Assembly: GCA_050260255.1 (NCBI GenBank)
Contig: JBLNBW010000204.1
Coordinates: forward strand, 1-7,385
Length of the DNA stretch: 7,385 bases
Source of the DNA: JAQGMV01 sp050260255
GTDB lineage: Bacteria > Pseudomonadota > Gammaproteobacteria > Burkholderiales > SG8-41
Direction of reading: 5' to 3'
In this document: one piece after another, positions 1 to 5,857 of the stretch
Layout: every line of letters begins with the position of its first letter
Position numbering within the stretch: position 1 is the stretch's first letter
Notes under the pieces: generated by a model
Database searches by the model: none
Seen by the model: the letters and a program-made list of their open reading frames with translations, nothing else
What the model was told of the DNA's origin: nothing
Translations under genes and position numbers: made by a program

Positions 1-1138
1 GCGGCAGCACCACCGTGTCCTCGACGAGGCTGTGGCAATCGACGCGCACATCGGAAAAGAGCAGCGAGCGCCGTACGGTGGACCCGCTCACGATACAGCC
101 GCCGGAAACGAGCGAGTCGACCGCCATGCCGCGCCTGTCCTCTTCGTCGAGCACGAACTTCGCGGGCGGCATCTGCGCCTGGTACGTCCAGATGGGCCAC
201 TCCCGGTCGTAGAGATTGAGGGACGGATTGACCTTGGTGAGATCCATGTTGGCATCCCAGTAAGCGTCTATCGTTCCGACGTCGCGCCAGTACGGCGCGC
301 CGCTCGGCTCGAGCCCGACGCTGCTTTCGGCCAGGCGATGCGCGTAGATCCGGCGGCCCGCCTTGATGATCTTCGGGATGATGTCGCGCCCGAAATCGCG
401 CGTGCTCCCCGGGGTGTCGGCGTCCTCGCACAGCCGGTCGTACAGAAAAGCCGCATCGAACAGATAAATACCCATGCTCGCGAGCGCGTGCGTCGGCCGG
501 TTCGGCATGGGTGAAGGTTGCGCCGGCTTCTCTTCGAAAGCGACCACGCCCTGCCTGTCGTCCACCGCCATGACGCCGAGCGCCCCTGCCGCCTCTTCAA
601 CCGGCACCTCCACGCATCCGACCGTCGCTTCCGCATTGGTCTGCACGTGCGCCGCCAGCATGCGACCGTAGTCCATTTTGTACACGTGGTCGCCGGCGAG
701 CACCAGGACGAAGCGCGGCGCGTGGCGGCGCAGCACGCCCATGTTCTGGTACACCGCGTCGGCCGTACCGACGTACCATGCTTCGGAAATCTGCTGCTGT
801 GCAGGCAGCAGCTGTATGAACTCGTCGAAACGGCCATCCAGGAAATTCCATCCGCGCTGGATGTGGCGTATGAGGCTTTGAGATTTGTACTGCGTCGCGA
901 GGCCGATGCGGCGTATCCCGGAGTTGACGCAGTTCGACAGCGTGAAATCTATGATGCGGAATTTGCCCCCGAAAGGTACGGCCGGTTTCGCCCGCCAGTC
1001 GGTAAGCGGCCCGAGGCGGCTTCCTCTCCCGCCGGCGAGAACGAGCGCGAAGGTCTCCCGCGTGAGCTGACTGACGAAACGTCCGGGGCGCGTCACCGGA
1101 GCGATGCGGCTCGCATCGGTATCAAGTTTTTGTGCCAT
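1..1138 (-). CDS. glgC: Glucose-1-phosphate adenylyltransferase (ADP-glucose pyrophosphorylase), 3' end missing
   Basis: The enzyme makes ADP-glucose from ATP and glucose 1-phosphate, the committed step of bacterial glycogen synthesis in the cytoplasm. 379 codons are visible; the family is usually about 420-430 residues, so roughly 45 C-terminal residues lie beyond the window edge. The nucleotidyltransferase domain opens with the LAGGRGSRL loop (residues 34-42), followed by RAKPAVPFGGKFRIIDF (49-65). WYVGTADAV (121-129) holds the Tyr equivalent to E. coli Y114, LAGDHVYK (147-154) holds the catalytic Asp, and EEKPA (202-206) holds the Lys equivalent to glucose-1-phosphate-binding K195. SMGIYLFDA (221-229) and PYWRDVGTIDAYW (282-294) follow, and the left-handed beta-helix begins near SLVSGGCIVSGS (342-353). 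The ATG is preceded by a weak GGAAAG at short spacing. No frameshift is seen. It lies 145 bases downstream of the archease-like gene on the same strand, with its own candidate promoter. No other glycogen gene is in view. Confidence 0.97.
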   Translation of the reverse strand, partial: MAQKLDTDASRIAPVTRPGRFVSQLTRETFALVLAGGRGSRLGPLTDWRAKPAVPFGGKFRIIDFTLSNCVNSGIRRIGLATQYKSQSLIRHIQRGWNFLDGRFDEFIQLLPAQQQISEAWYVGTADAVYQNMGVLRRHAPRFVLVLAGDHVYKMDYGRMLAAHVQTNAEATVGCVEVPVEEAAGALGVMAVDDRQGVVAFEEKPAQPSPMPNRPTHALASMGIYLFDAAFLYDRLCEDADTPGSTRDFGRDIIPKIIKAGRRIYAHRLAESSVGLEPSGAPYWRDVGTIDAYWDANMDLTKVNPSLNLYDREWPIWTYQAQMPPAKFVLDEEDRRGMAVDSLVSGGCIVSGSTVRRSLLFSDVRVDCHSLVEDTVVLP

Positions 1139-1215
1139 AACTTTCCACGGATAGCCATGCCGGCCGTTACGCGCAGCACTAACCGTTCCTGCGCCAGGCC
1201 GCCGGCCATTCCCCG

Positions 1216-1244
1216 ACTCTAACCGCCACGGCGCGCAGCTTCAA
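1216..1244 (-). promoter_or_regulatory. Candidate sigma70-type promoter for glgC
   Basis: On the minus strand TTGAAG (1244-1239) and TAGAGT (1221-1216) are separated by exactly 17 bases. Each hexamer matches the consensus at 4 of 6 positions. Transcription would start near position 1209 and leave a leader of about 70 bases before the glgC ATG. The call rests on pattern matching only; in GC-rich DNA such matches occur by chance. Confidence 0.38.
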
Positions 1245-1283
1245 CGGCTGCTCGGGCAGCGGGCGCGCCGCGAGAGGGGCAGC

Positions 1284-1787
1284 TCAATCGAGCGAAAGCG
1301 GGCGAGCACTGCCGCGATGAGCGGCATGCGGACGTTTGGCGCACTCGACCACGCACGACGCCTCCCATCCGCGGTCGGTTCGTGTAACGGCCGTGTGCCC
1401 GCGCACCGCGCGCTTCAGTTCGAGCTCGCCGGCAAGCGCGCCGTGCCGCCGCTGACCGGTCGCGCAGCCCCACCAGCGTCCCACCTCGCGCTGCAGATGG
1501 AATTCGGAGAATACGAGCTGGTGCTGCCGCGCGGCCTCGATCAGCAGATCGAGCCACCGCATCAGCGCATGCGCATCGTCCGCCTCGATAAAGCTCACGG
1601 GCAACGTGCGCTGCGCGCGCACGTGCGACAAATCGGCCAGCAACGCGAACGTCGCTTCGGCGGCCCCTTCGAAGGCGCTCTCCAACGTGGTCCCGTAACC
1701 CACCACACCGATGCCGTGCTCGCCGTCGAAATACGTGTATCGCCCGTCCACCGACGGGACGGGCACATCGGGCACTGTGATAGTCAT
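1284..1787 (-). CDS. Archease-like protein with a degenerate metal site
   Basis: Archease is a small protein that activates the RtcB RNA ligase by promoting its guanylylation. Family resemblance is clear in GYGTTLESAFEGAAEATFALL (residues 30-50), in ADDAHALMRWLDLLIEAA (69-86) followed by LVFSEFHLQRE (91-101), and in the end GWEASCVVE (140-148). The usual HTAD motif after the first strand is replaced: the protein reads YFDGEHGIGV (19-28), so the conserved His and Asp are both missing. The usual C-terminal Asp (VVDV) is Glu148, and about 19 extra residues follow. Lys125 aligns with the conserved Lys of the family's EVKA segment. I chose the ATG at 1787 because GTGAGG sits 5 bases upstream; an in-frame ATG at 1802 would add five residues but has no ribosome site. 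The gene follows pncB after 247 bases. No rtcB is visible. It may be a diverged archease or one recruited to another job. Confidence 0.84.
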   Translation of the reverse strand: MTITVPDVPVPSVDGRYTYFDGEHGIGVVGYGTTLESAFEGAAEATFALLADLSHVRAQRTLPVSFIEADDAHALMRWLDLLIEAARQHQLVFSEFHLQREVGRWWGCATGQRRHGALAGELELKRAVRGHTAVTRTDRGWEASCVVECAKRPHAAHRGSARPLSLD

Positions 1788-1868
1788 GATCGCCTCACTC
1801 ATCCAAGGCTGCGCGGTGAAGCGGCTCGCGGCAGCGCGCCGCGTCCTTTCCCGCCGATCATCAGGCTG

Positions 1869-1886
1869 GCCGGCGCGGCGGCCGGC
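1869..1886. repeat. Short GC-rich inverted repeat upstream of the archease-like gene
   Basis: GCCGGC occurs twice, separated by six bases (GCGGCG), and could form a six-base-pair hairpin in the leader of the archease-like transcript. Because GCCGGC is itself palindromic and the DNA is GC-rich, this may be chance. No T-run follows on either strand, so it is not a convincing terminator. Confidence 0.25.
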
Positions 1887-1896
1887 GGCGTCGCAG

Positions 1897-1923
1897 CCTA
1901 TATAACGCCAAGCATACTCTCAA
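1897..1923 (-). promoter_or_regulatory. Weak candidate promoter for the archease-like gene
   Basis: An unusually AT-rich patch interrupts the GC-rich gap between pncB and the archease-like gene. On the minus strand TTGAGA (1923-1918) is followed 15 bases later by TATAGG (1902-1897), overlapping TATATA and TTATAT. The spacing is short for sigma70. The location about 110 bases before the start codon suits a promoter that would make this gene partly independent of the salvage operon. This rests on pattern only. The rest of the 1788-2034 gap shows nothing else I can support. Confidence 0.3.
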
Positions 1924-2034
1924 CGCAGCTTCCCCGCCTTTCGCGTCGACATGCATCGAGGTCGGTGGATCGCATCGAGCAATGGGACCGCCGCTCGTGC
2001 GCCGAGCCTCGCGTGTCGGATTCGACGATGTCGA

Positions 2035-3381
2035 TCAACCCGGCGCAGTGTTCGCTGTGTCTACCGCAGCGGCAAGACGCCGCAATTCATCGGAAATGTC
2101 CACGGAATAGGAAACGCCGGCCGTGTCGAGAGCTTTCAAGGCCTCGGGAAGGCGACGCAGCTCGCTCGAGGCGCGCTCGCGCAAGGACTGAACGCTTTCG
2201 TGCATGCGTACGCGCTTCCCTCCCCGCATGACAGGCACGAGCAGTCCTTCGCCGCACGCCTCGGCCTCCGGCACAATGACGTCGCGCGCAAGCTTCCCTT
2301 CGCCATCGTAGCTGCGCAGCACCTGCTTGCGGCCCGGCCATGTCGCTTTGCCCGCGGAACGCTTGCGACGCGGCTTCCCGGCGTATTCCTGAAGCTTGTA
2401 CACGGCGTCGAGAGACGGCGCATCGGACGATGTCACCAGGCTCGTCCCTATGCCGAAGCCGTCCAGCCTCGCGCCCTCACCGAGCAGCTGGGCCACGCGA
2501 TATTCGTCCAGATTGCCGCTCGCGAATATGGTGACGTCCGACAGACCGGCGTCGTCGAGGGTGCGCCGCACACTCTTCGAGAGCGCGACGAGATCGCCGC
2601 TGTCCAGCCGTACGCCGCGAAACGCAAGGCCGCGCTCGCGCCATTGCAGCGCCCGCGATGCCAGCTTGCGGGCCGCGGCCTCCGTGTCGTAGGTGTCGAT
2701 GAGCAGCGTCGTGCCCTTCGGATAGAGACTCGCGAACGACTCGAAGGCCGCAAGCTCGGTGTCGTGCGCCTCGACGAACGAGTGCGCCATGGTGCCAAAT
2801 ACCGGTATGCCGAAGCGCTGTGCGGCAGCGACGACCGAAGTGCCGGCAAAACCGGCAATGTAGCTTGCGCGCGCCGCGAGCAAGCCGGCTTCGGCACCAT
2901 GCGCGCGACGAAAGCCGAACTCCACGAGCTGCTTGCCGGGCGCGGCCAGCACGCTGCGCGCAGCTTTCGTCGCGACCATCGTCTGGAAATTGACGAGATT
3001 GATGAGTCGCGACTCGACGAGCTGCGCTTGCGGCATCGGTGCGGCCACCCGCAGTATCGGCTCGTGCGGAAAGAAAATGGTCCCTTCCGGCATTGCATCG
3101 ACATCGCCCGTGAACCGCAGTGTCTCCAGATAGCGCGCGAAGCTCCCTGGAAACATGCCGGTCTGCTCCACCCATGCAATGTCGTCGGTCCCGAAATGCA
3201 ATGCCTCGAGATAATCGATGGCCTGTTCCAGCCCTGCCGCCATCATGAAATTCCGGTGAGGCGGCAACCGGCGCACGAACAGCTCGAACACCGCAATCTC
3301 TTCCATGCGCTTTGCATGGTATGCATTGAGCATGGTGAGCTGGTACAGGTCGGTGAGCAGCGCCGACGATTTGATGCTCAT
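2035..3381 (-). CDS. pncB: Nicotinate phosphoribosyltransferase
   Basis: The enzyme converts nicotinate and PRPP to nicotinate mononucleotide, with ATP hydrolysis, in the Preiss-Handler branch of NAD salvage. The 448-residue length is normal for the family. Visible landmarks are LLTDLYQLTM (8-17) at the N-terminus, EFGFRRAHG (154-162), GTMAHSFVEAH (196-206) with the His200 expected to be phosphorylated during catalysis, LLIDTYDTE (226-234), RGVRLDSGDL (255-264), FASGNLDE (286-293) and the phosphate-binding GFGIGTSL (308-315). The MAHSF form resembles the Gram-positive/human NAPRT group more than E. coli PncB (MAHEW), an impression from memory of the families. The ATG overlaps the pncA stop as ATGA, and GAGG lies seven bases upstream inside pncA, so the two are translationally coupled. 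It should use nicotinate from PncA and PRPP from the upstream Prs. Confidence 0.97.
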   Translation of the reverse strand: MSIKSSALLTDLYQLTMLNAYHAKRMEEIAVFELFVRRLPPHRNFMMAAGLEQAIDYLEALHFGTDDIAWVEQTGMFPGSFARYLETLRFTGDVDAMPEGTIFFPHEPILRVAAPMPQAQLVESRLINLVNFQTMVATKAARSVLAAPGKQLVEFGFRRAHGAEAGLLAARASYIAGFAGTSVVAAAQRFGIPVFGTMAHSFVEAHDTELAAFESFASLYPKGTTLLIDTYDTEAAARKLASRALQWRERGLAFRGVRLDSGDLVALSKSVRRTLDDAGLSDVTIFASGNLDEYRVAQLLGEGARLDGFGIGTSLVTSSDAPSLDAVYKLQEYAGKPRRKRSAGKATWPGRKQVLRSYDGEGKLARDVIVPEAEACGEGLLVPVMRGGKRVRMHESVQSLRERASSELRRLPEALKALDTAGVSYSVDISDELRRLAAAVDTANTAPG

Positions 3382-3959
3382 TCGAGGTCCTCGATGCGCA
3401 CGCCCACCGCACCGCCAGCTTTCATTTCGGCCACTGCACGCGCGCCGTCTTCAGGTTGCACGTCCACCGCGCGCATGGCGTCTTCGAGCACGAGGACTTC
3501 GAACCCCGCCGCCAGCGCATCTTTCACGGAATGGCGCACGCAGTAATCGGTCGCCAGTCCGCCGATCAGCAGGCGCTTCACGCTCGCGTCATGCAACCGC
3601 TGCGCAAGCCCGGTACCCTGAAACGCGGAATAGGCTTCTTCGTCGGGACGCGTTGCCTTGCTCACGATGATGGCATCCTTCGGCAATTGCAGCGCCGGAG
3701 CGAACTCCGCGCCCGCCGTGTTGGCGACGCAATGCTCCGGCCACGGACCGCCGCGCGCCGCGAACGAGCAATGGTCGGATGGATGCCAATCGCGCGTGGC
3801 GACTACCGGTATTCCATGCTGCCGGGCTAGCGCGATATAACGATTGAGCGCGGGGATGACTCGGTCGCCGTCGGGCACGCCCAATTTTCCGCCCGGCAGA
3901 AAATCGCGTTGGACGTCGACGACCAGCAGCGCATCATGCGGCTCGATGGTGACGGACAT
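3378..3959 (-). CDS. pncA: Nicotinamidase
   Basis: The enzyme hydrolyses nicotinamide to nicotinate and ammonia, the entry step of deamidating NAD salvage. The 193-residue isochorismatase-fold protein carries the full active site. The catalytic triad is Asp15 in LLVVDVQRDF (11-20), Lys101 in IVSKATRPDEEAYSAF (98-113) and Cys140 in GLATDYCVRHSV (134-145). The metal site is Asp57, His59 and His63 in TRDWHPSDH (55-63), plus His76 in WPEHC (73-77). EEAYSAFQGT (107-116) corresponds to the substrate-side loop of the family. The ATG is chosen for the GAGG eight bases upstream and because the protein then begins just before the first strand; the reading frame stays open further upstream but without family sequence. 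It lies 49 bases after prs and overlaps pncB by four bases. Pyrazinamidase activity usually accompanies this family. Confidence 0.96.
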   Translation of the reverse strand: MSVTIEPHDALLVVDVQRDFLPGGKLGVPDGDRVIPALNRYIALARQHGIPVVATRDWHPSDHCSFAARGGPWPEHCVANTAGAEFAPALQLPKDAIIVSKATRPDEEAYSAFQGTGLAQRLHDASVKRLLIGGLATDYCVRHSVKDALAAGFEVLVLEDAMRAVDVQPEDGARAVAEMKAGGAVGVRIEDLE

Positions 3960-4008
3960 GGAGAGATCCTCATGTGCCAGTTCCGGTAGACCGCAATGGT
4001 TATGCCTG

Positions 4009-4995
4009 CTAAACCTCGAGCAGCTCCACGATGGAGCCACCGTCATGCATGCGACGCACGGCTTCGGCTATAAGCGGCGCAGTCTCCAGCACCGTCACGT
4101 TCTCGGCGAGGAATTCGGCCGGCAGCCGGAAGGGTGGTATCGAATCCGTAACCACCAGCCGATCCAGATGTGCGCTCTCCAGCGCCTGGGCTGCGGGACC
4201 GGCGAATACGCCGTGTGTGGCGGCGGCGTAGACATGCTTCGCGCCATGCGCCCGGCACGCAGCGGCCGCGCGCGCGATCGTGCCTCCGGTACTGATCATG
4301 TCGTCGACGATGATGGCGACCTTGCCTGCGACATCGCCGACGACTGCTTCGCCGGTCACCTTGCCTGCGCTGCGATATTTTTCGACAAACGCGCTTCCCG
4401 CATCTCGCCCCAGTCGCTGCGCGAGCGCCAGCCGCAATTGCTCCGCCCGTTTCGCTCCGCCGATGTCGGGCGAAACCACGACGACGTGTTCGCGATTCAG
4501 GCGCGGCACAAAAAAGTCGACGAACAGCTTCTTCGCTTCGAGATGATCGGTGCGGCAACGAAAGGCGTTATCGAACGCCGCGAGATTGTGCACGTCGAGC
4601 GTCACCACGCGATCGGTGCCGACCGCCTCGAACAGCGAGGCTACATAACGCGTAATGACGGGATCGCGAGTCTTGGTCTTACGATCCTTGCGCGAATAGC
4701 ACAGGTAGGGAACCACCGCCGTCACACGCCGCGCCGACGCGTCCTTCAGCGCGCCGGTGAAGAACAGCAGCCTGCACAGCTTGTCGTTCGAGCTGGCACC
4801 CGGTTCCCCGTAGAGCGAATAGATGACGTAAACGTCGCGCTCCCGGACGCTTACCAGCGGACGCGTCTTGTGCTCGCCGTCTTCGAACCGCCTTTCTTCG
4901 ACGGAACTCAATGGCACGCCCAGCAGCTCGCCAACCTTCTCGCCGTAGAGGCGGCTCTCGGCAAGAGCGAAAAGGCATGGATCGGAGGCGGCCAT
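4009..4995 (-). CDS. prs: Ribose-phosphate pyrophosphokinase, divergent type
   Basis: The enzyme makes PRPP from ribose 5-phosphate and ATP; here it probably feeds PncB. At 328 residues it is close to the usual 310-320. Conserved parts are RRFEDGEHK (35-43) with the ATP-contacting F-x-D-G-E, PYLCYSRKDRK (96-106), LDVHN (133-137) with the catalytic-site His136, SPDIGGAKRA (175-184), FVEKYR (203-208) with Lys206 and Arg208 matching E. coli K194 and R196, and the PRPP loop VDDMISTGGT (230-239). Differences from ordinary bacterial Prs are the absence of the DLHAEQIQGFF stretch, replaced by LDVHNLAAFDNAF, and Ser235 where E. coli has Asp224; archaeal enzymes also use Ser there as far as I recall. 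The frame stays open upstream for about 105 codons, but that part has no family sequence. ATG 4995 fits the family N-terminus although no Shine-Dalgarno is seen. It is first in the leftward operon, 49 bases before pncA. Confidence 0.92.
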   Translation of the reverse strand: MAASDPCLFALAESRLYGEKVGELLGVPLSSVEERRFEDGEHKTRPLVSVRERDVYVIYSLYGEPGASSNDKLCRLLFFTGALKDASARRVTAVVPYLCYSRKDRKTKTRDPVITRYVASLFEAVGTDRVVTLDVHNLAAFDNAFRCRTDHLEAKKLFVDFFVPRLNREHVVVVSPDIGGAKRAEQLRLALAQRLGRDAGSAFVEKYRSAGKVTGEAVVGDVAGKVAIIVDDMISTGGTIARAAAACRAHGAKHVYAAATHGVFAGPAAQALESAHLDRLVVTDSIPPFRLPAEFLAENVTVLETAPLIAEAVRRMHDGGSIVELLEV

Positions 4996-5256
4996 GGACG
5001 TACAGTAACGCAGGACACCATCGCGTGCGAGCTCGGCGATCCGGGCGTAAGGCCTGCTATCTCGCACCGCACGCGGCTGCGACGGTACGCGGAGCGCGGC
5101 ACGGTATCCGGTAGCGCTGCCCTGGACTGCCGCGCTTCGAGCGCTCCAGCCGAGGCTTGAGCCAGGGACGTCGGCACAGATCCTGCCACGGATAAGACGC
5201 ATCCGTTGAGATGAGCCGCCAGGGGCAAGAGCACAGCCAGCCACGAAGAGTGCCGC
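4996..5256. promoter_or_regulatory. Divergent intergenic region between prs and the DUF99 gene
   Basis: These 261 bases separate two oppositely transcribed gene sets, so the promoters of both the NAD salvage operon and the DUF99-phosphoribosyltransferase pair are expected here. I scanned both strands and found no convincing pair of -35 and -10 hexamers. The clearest structure is a small inverted repeat at 5188-5206. Open frames cross the region on both strands, but none looks like a protein family. Confidence 0.45.
5188..5206. repeat. Six-base inverted repeat, possible operator
   Basis: ACGGAT and ATCCGT are perfect inverted copies separated by seven bases (AAGACGC). They lie in the middle of the divergent promoter region, about 50 bases before the DUF99 start and about 190 bases before prs. 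The position would suit a regulator of either transcript, but a single six-base pair of arms can arise by chance. Confidence 0.28.
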
Positions 5257-5820
5257 TTGAGACGTCTGTCCCACGCCGTCGGCTTCGACGACGCGCCTTT
5301 CGACCGCACTCATCGCGGCGACGTTCCAGTCATCGGAGCGGTGTACGCAGGAGCGCGTCTAGACGGCGTGCTGCGCGGCACGGTGCGGCGCGACGGCGCA
5401 AATGCGACGCGCGTGCTCCTCGACCTCGTGCAGCGATCGCGCTTCCGCGAGCATTTGCAAGTGGTCTTGCTCCAAGGGATCGCGCTCGCCGGCTTCAATG
5501 TCATAGATCTTATCGGTCTGCACGAAGCGCTCGGGCTTCCGGTCGTCGTCGTGAGCCGGAAACGGCCGGATCTCGCCGCGATACGCCGTGCGTTGCTGGC
5601 ACACGTGCCCGGCGGAGCACGCAAGTGGCAGTTGATCGAACGGGCGGGCCCGATGGAGGCGATCGCCGGTGTGTGGGTGCAGCGGGCCGGCATAACGCCG
5701 TCGGAGACGCTCACTTTGATCCGGCGCTTTGCGACGCACAGCGCCGTGCCCGAGCCGCTCCGCACCGCCCACCTCATCGCCGGTGGCCTTGCGGCGGGAG
5801 ACAGTCGGCAGCGCGTTTGA
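5257..5820 (+). CDS. DUF99 / UPF0215 family protein (annotated in archaea as endonuclease dU)
   Basis: The family is best known from archaea, has an endonuclease V-like fold, and is named endonuclease dU in some databases. The activity of this protein is not known. At 187 residues it is full length. It shows the family's order of motifs: VGFDDAPF (8-15) with two acidic residues, VIGAVYAGARLDGVL (25-39), RRDGANAT (44-51), VVLLQGIALAGFNVIDL (69-85) and GLPVVVVSRKRPDL (93-106). Asp11, Asp12, Asp46 and Asp84 are candidate metal or active-site residues. The start is TTG: an in-frame stop at 5212-5214 closes the frame upstream, and no ATG or GTG lies between that stop and the first family motif. 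GAAGAG six bases upstream is a weak ribosome site. It faces away from prs, and the phosphoribosyltransferase gene follows after 37 bases, suggesting one transcript. Confidence 0.88.
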   Translation: MRRLSHAVGFDDAPFDRTHRGDVPVIGAVYAGARLDGVLRGTVRRDGANATRVLLDLVQRSRFREHLQVVLLQGIALAGFNVIDLIGLHEALGLPVVVVSRKRPDLAAIRRALLAHVPGGARKWQLIERAGPMEAIAGVWVQRAGITPSETLTLIRRFATHSAVPEPLRTAHLIAGGLAAGDSRQRV

Positions 5821-5857
5821 CGTGATACGGCACGGCACAAGGGAATGGACGGTAGGC

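Noticed and set aside
518..1222. 234-codon plus-strand frame
   Set aside because: It is antisense to glgC, which is unmistakable in the other direction.
1247..1260. Hairpin GCTGC-TCGG-GCAGC as terminator of the archease-like gene
   Set aside because: The stem is only five base pairs and no T-run follows on the minus strand.
1951..3546. 531-codon open frame on the plus strand
   Set aside because: It lies antisense to pncB and the end of pncA, which both carry complete family motifs. Its translation is Arg/Ala/His-rich with no recognisable domain, as expected of antisense frames in GC-rich DNA.
2035..4995. Phage-type NAD reconstitution pathway using an ADP-ribose pyrophosphate synthetase
   Set aside because: The Prs here is divergent, which raised the idea, but its partners are nicotinamidase and nicotinate phosphoribosyltransferase, the ordinary Preiss-Handler route. 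No nicotinamide-to-ADP-ribose transferase, Nampt or phage gene is present.
3844..5160. 438-codon open frame on the plus strand
   Set aside because: It is antisense to prs and the start of pncA and shows no family motif.
4996..5313. N-terminal extension of prs by about 105 codons to 5313
   Set aside because: The extension has no Prs-family sequence, overlaps the start of DUF99, and would make the protein far longer than any usual Prs.
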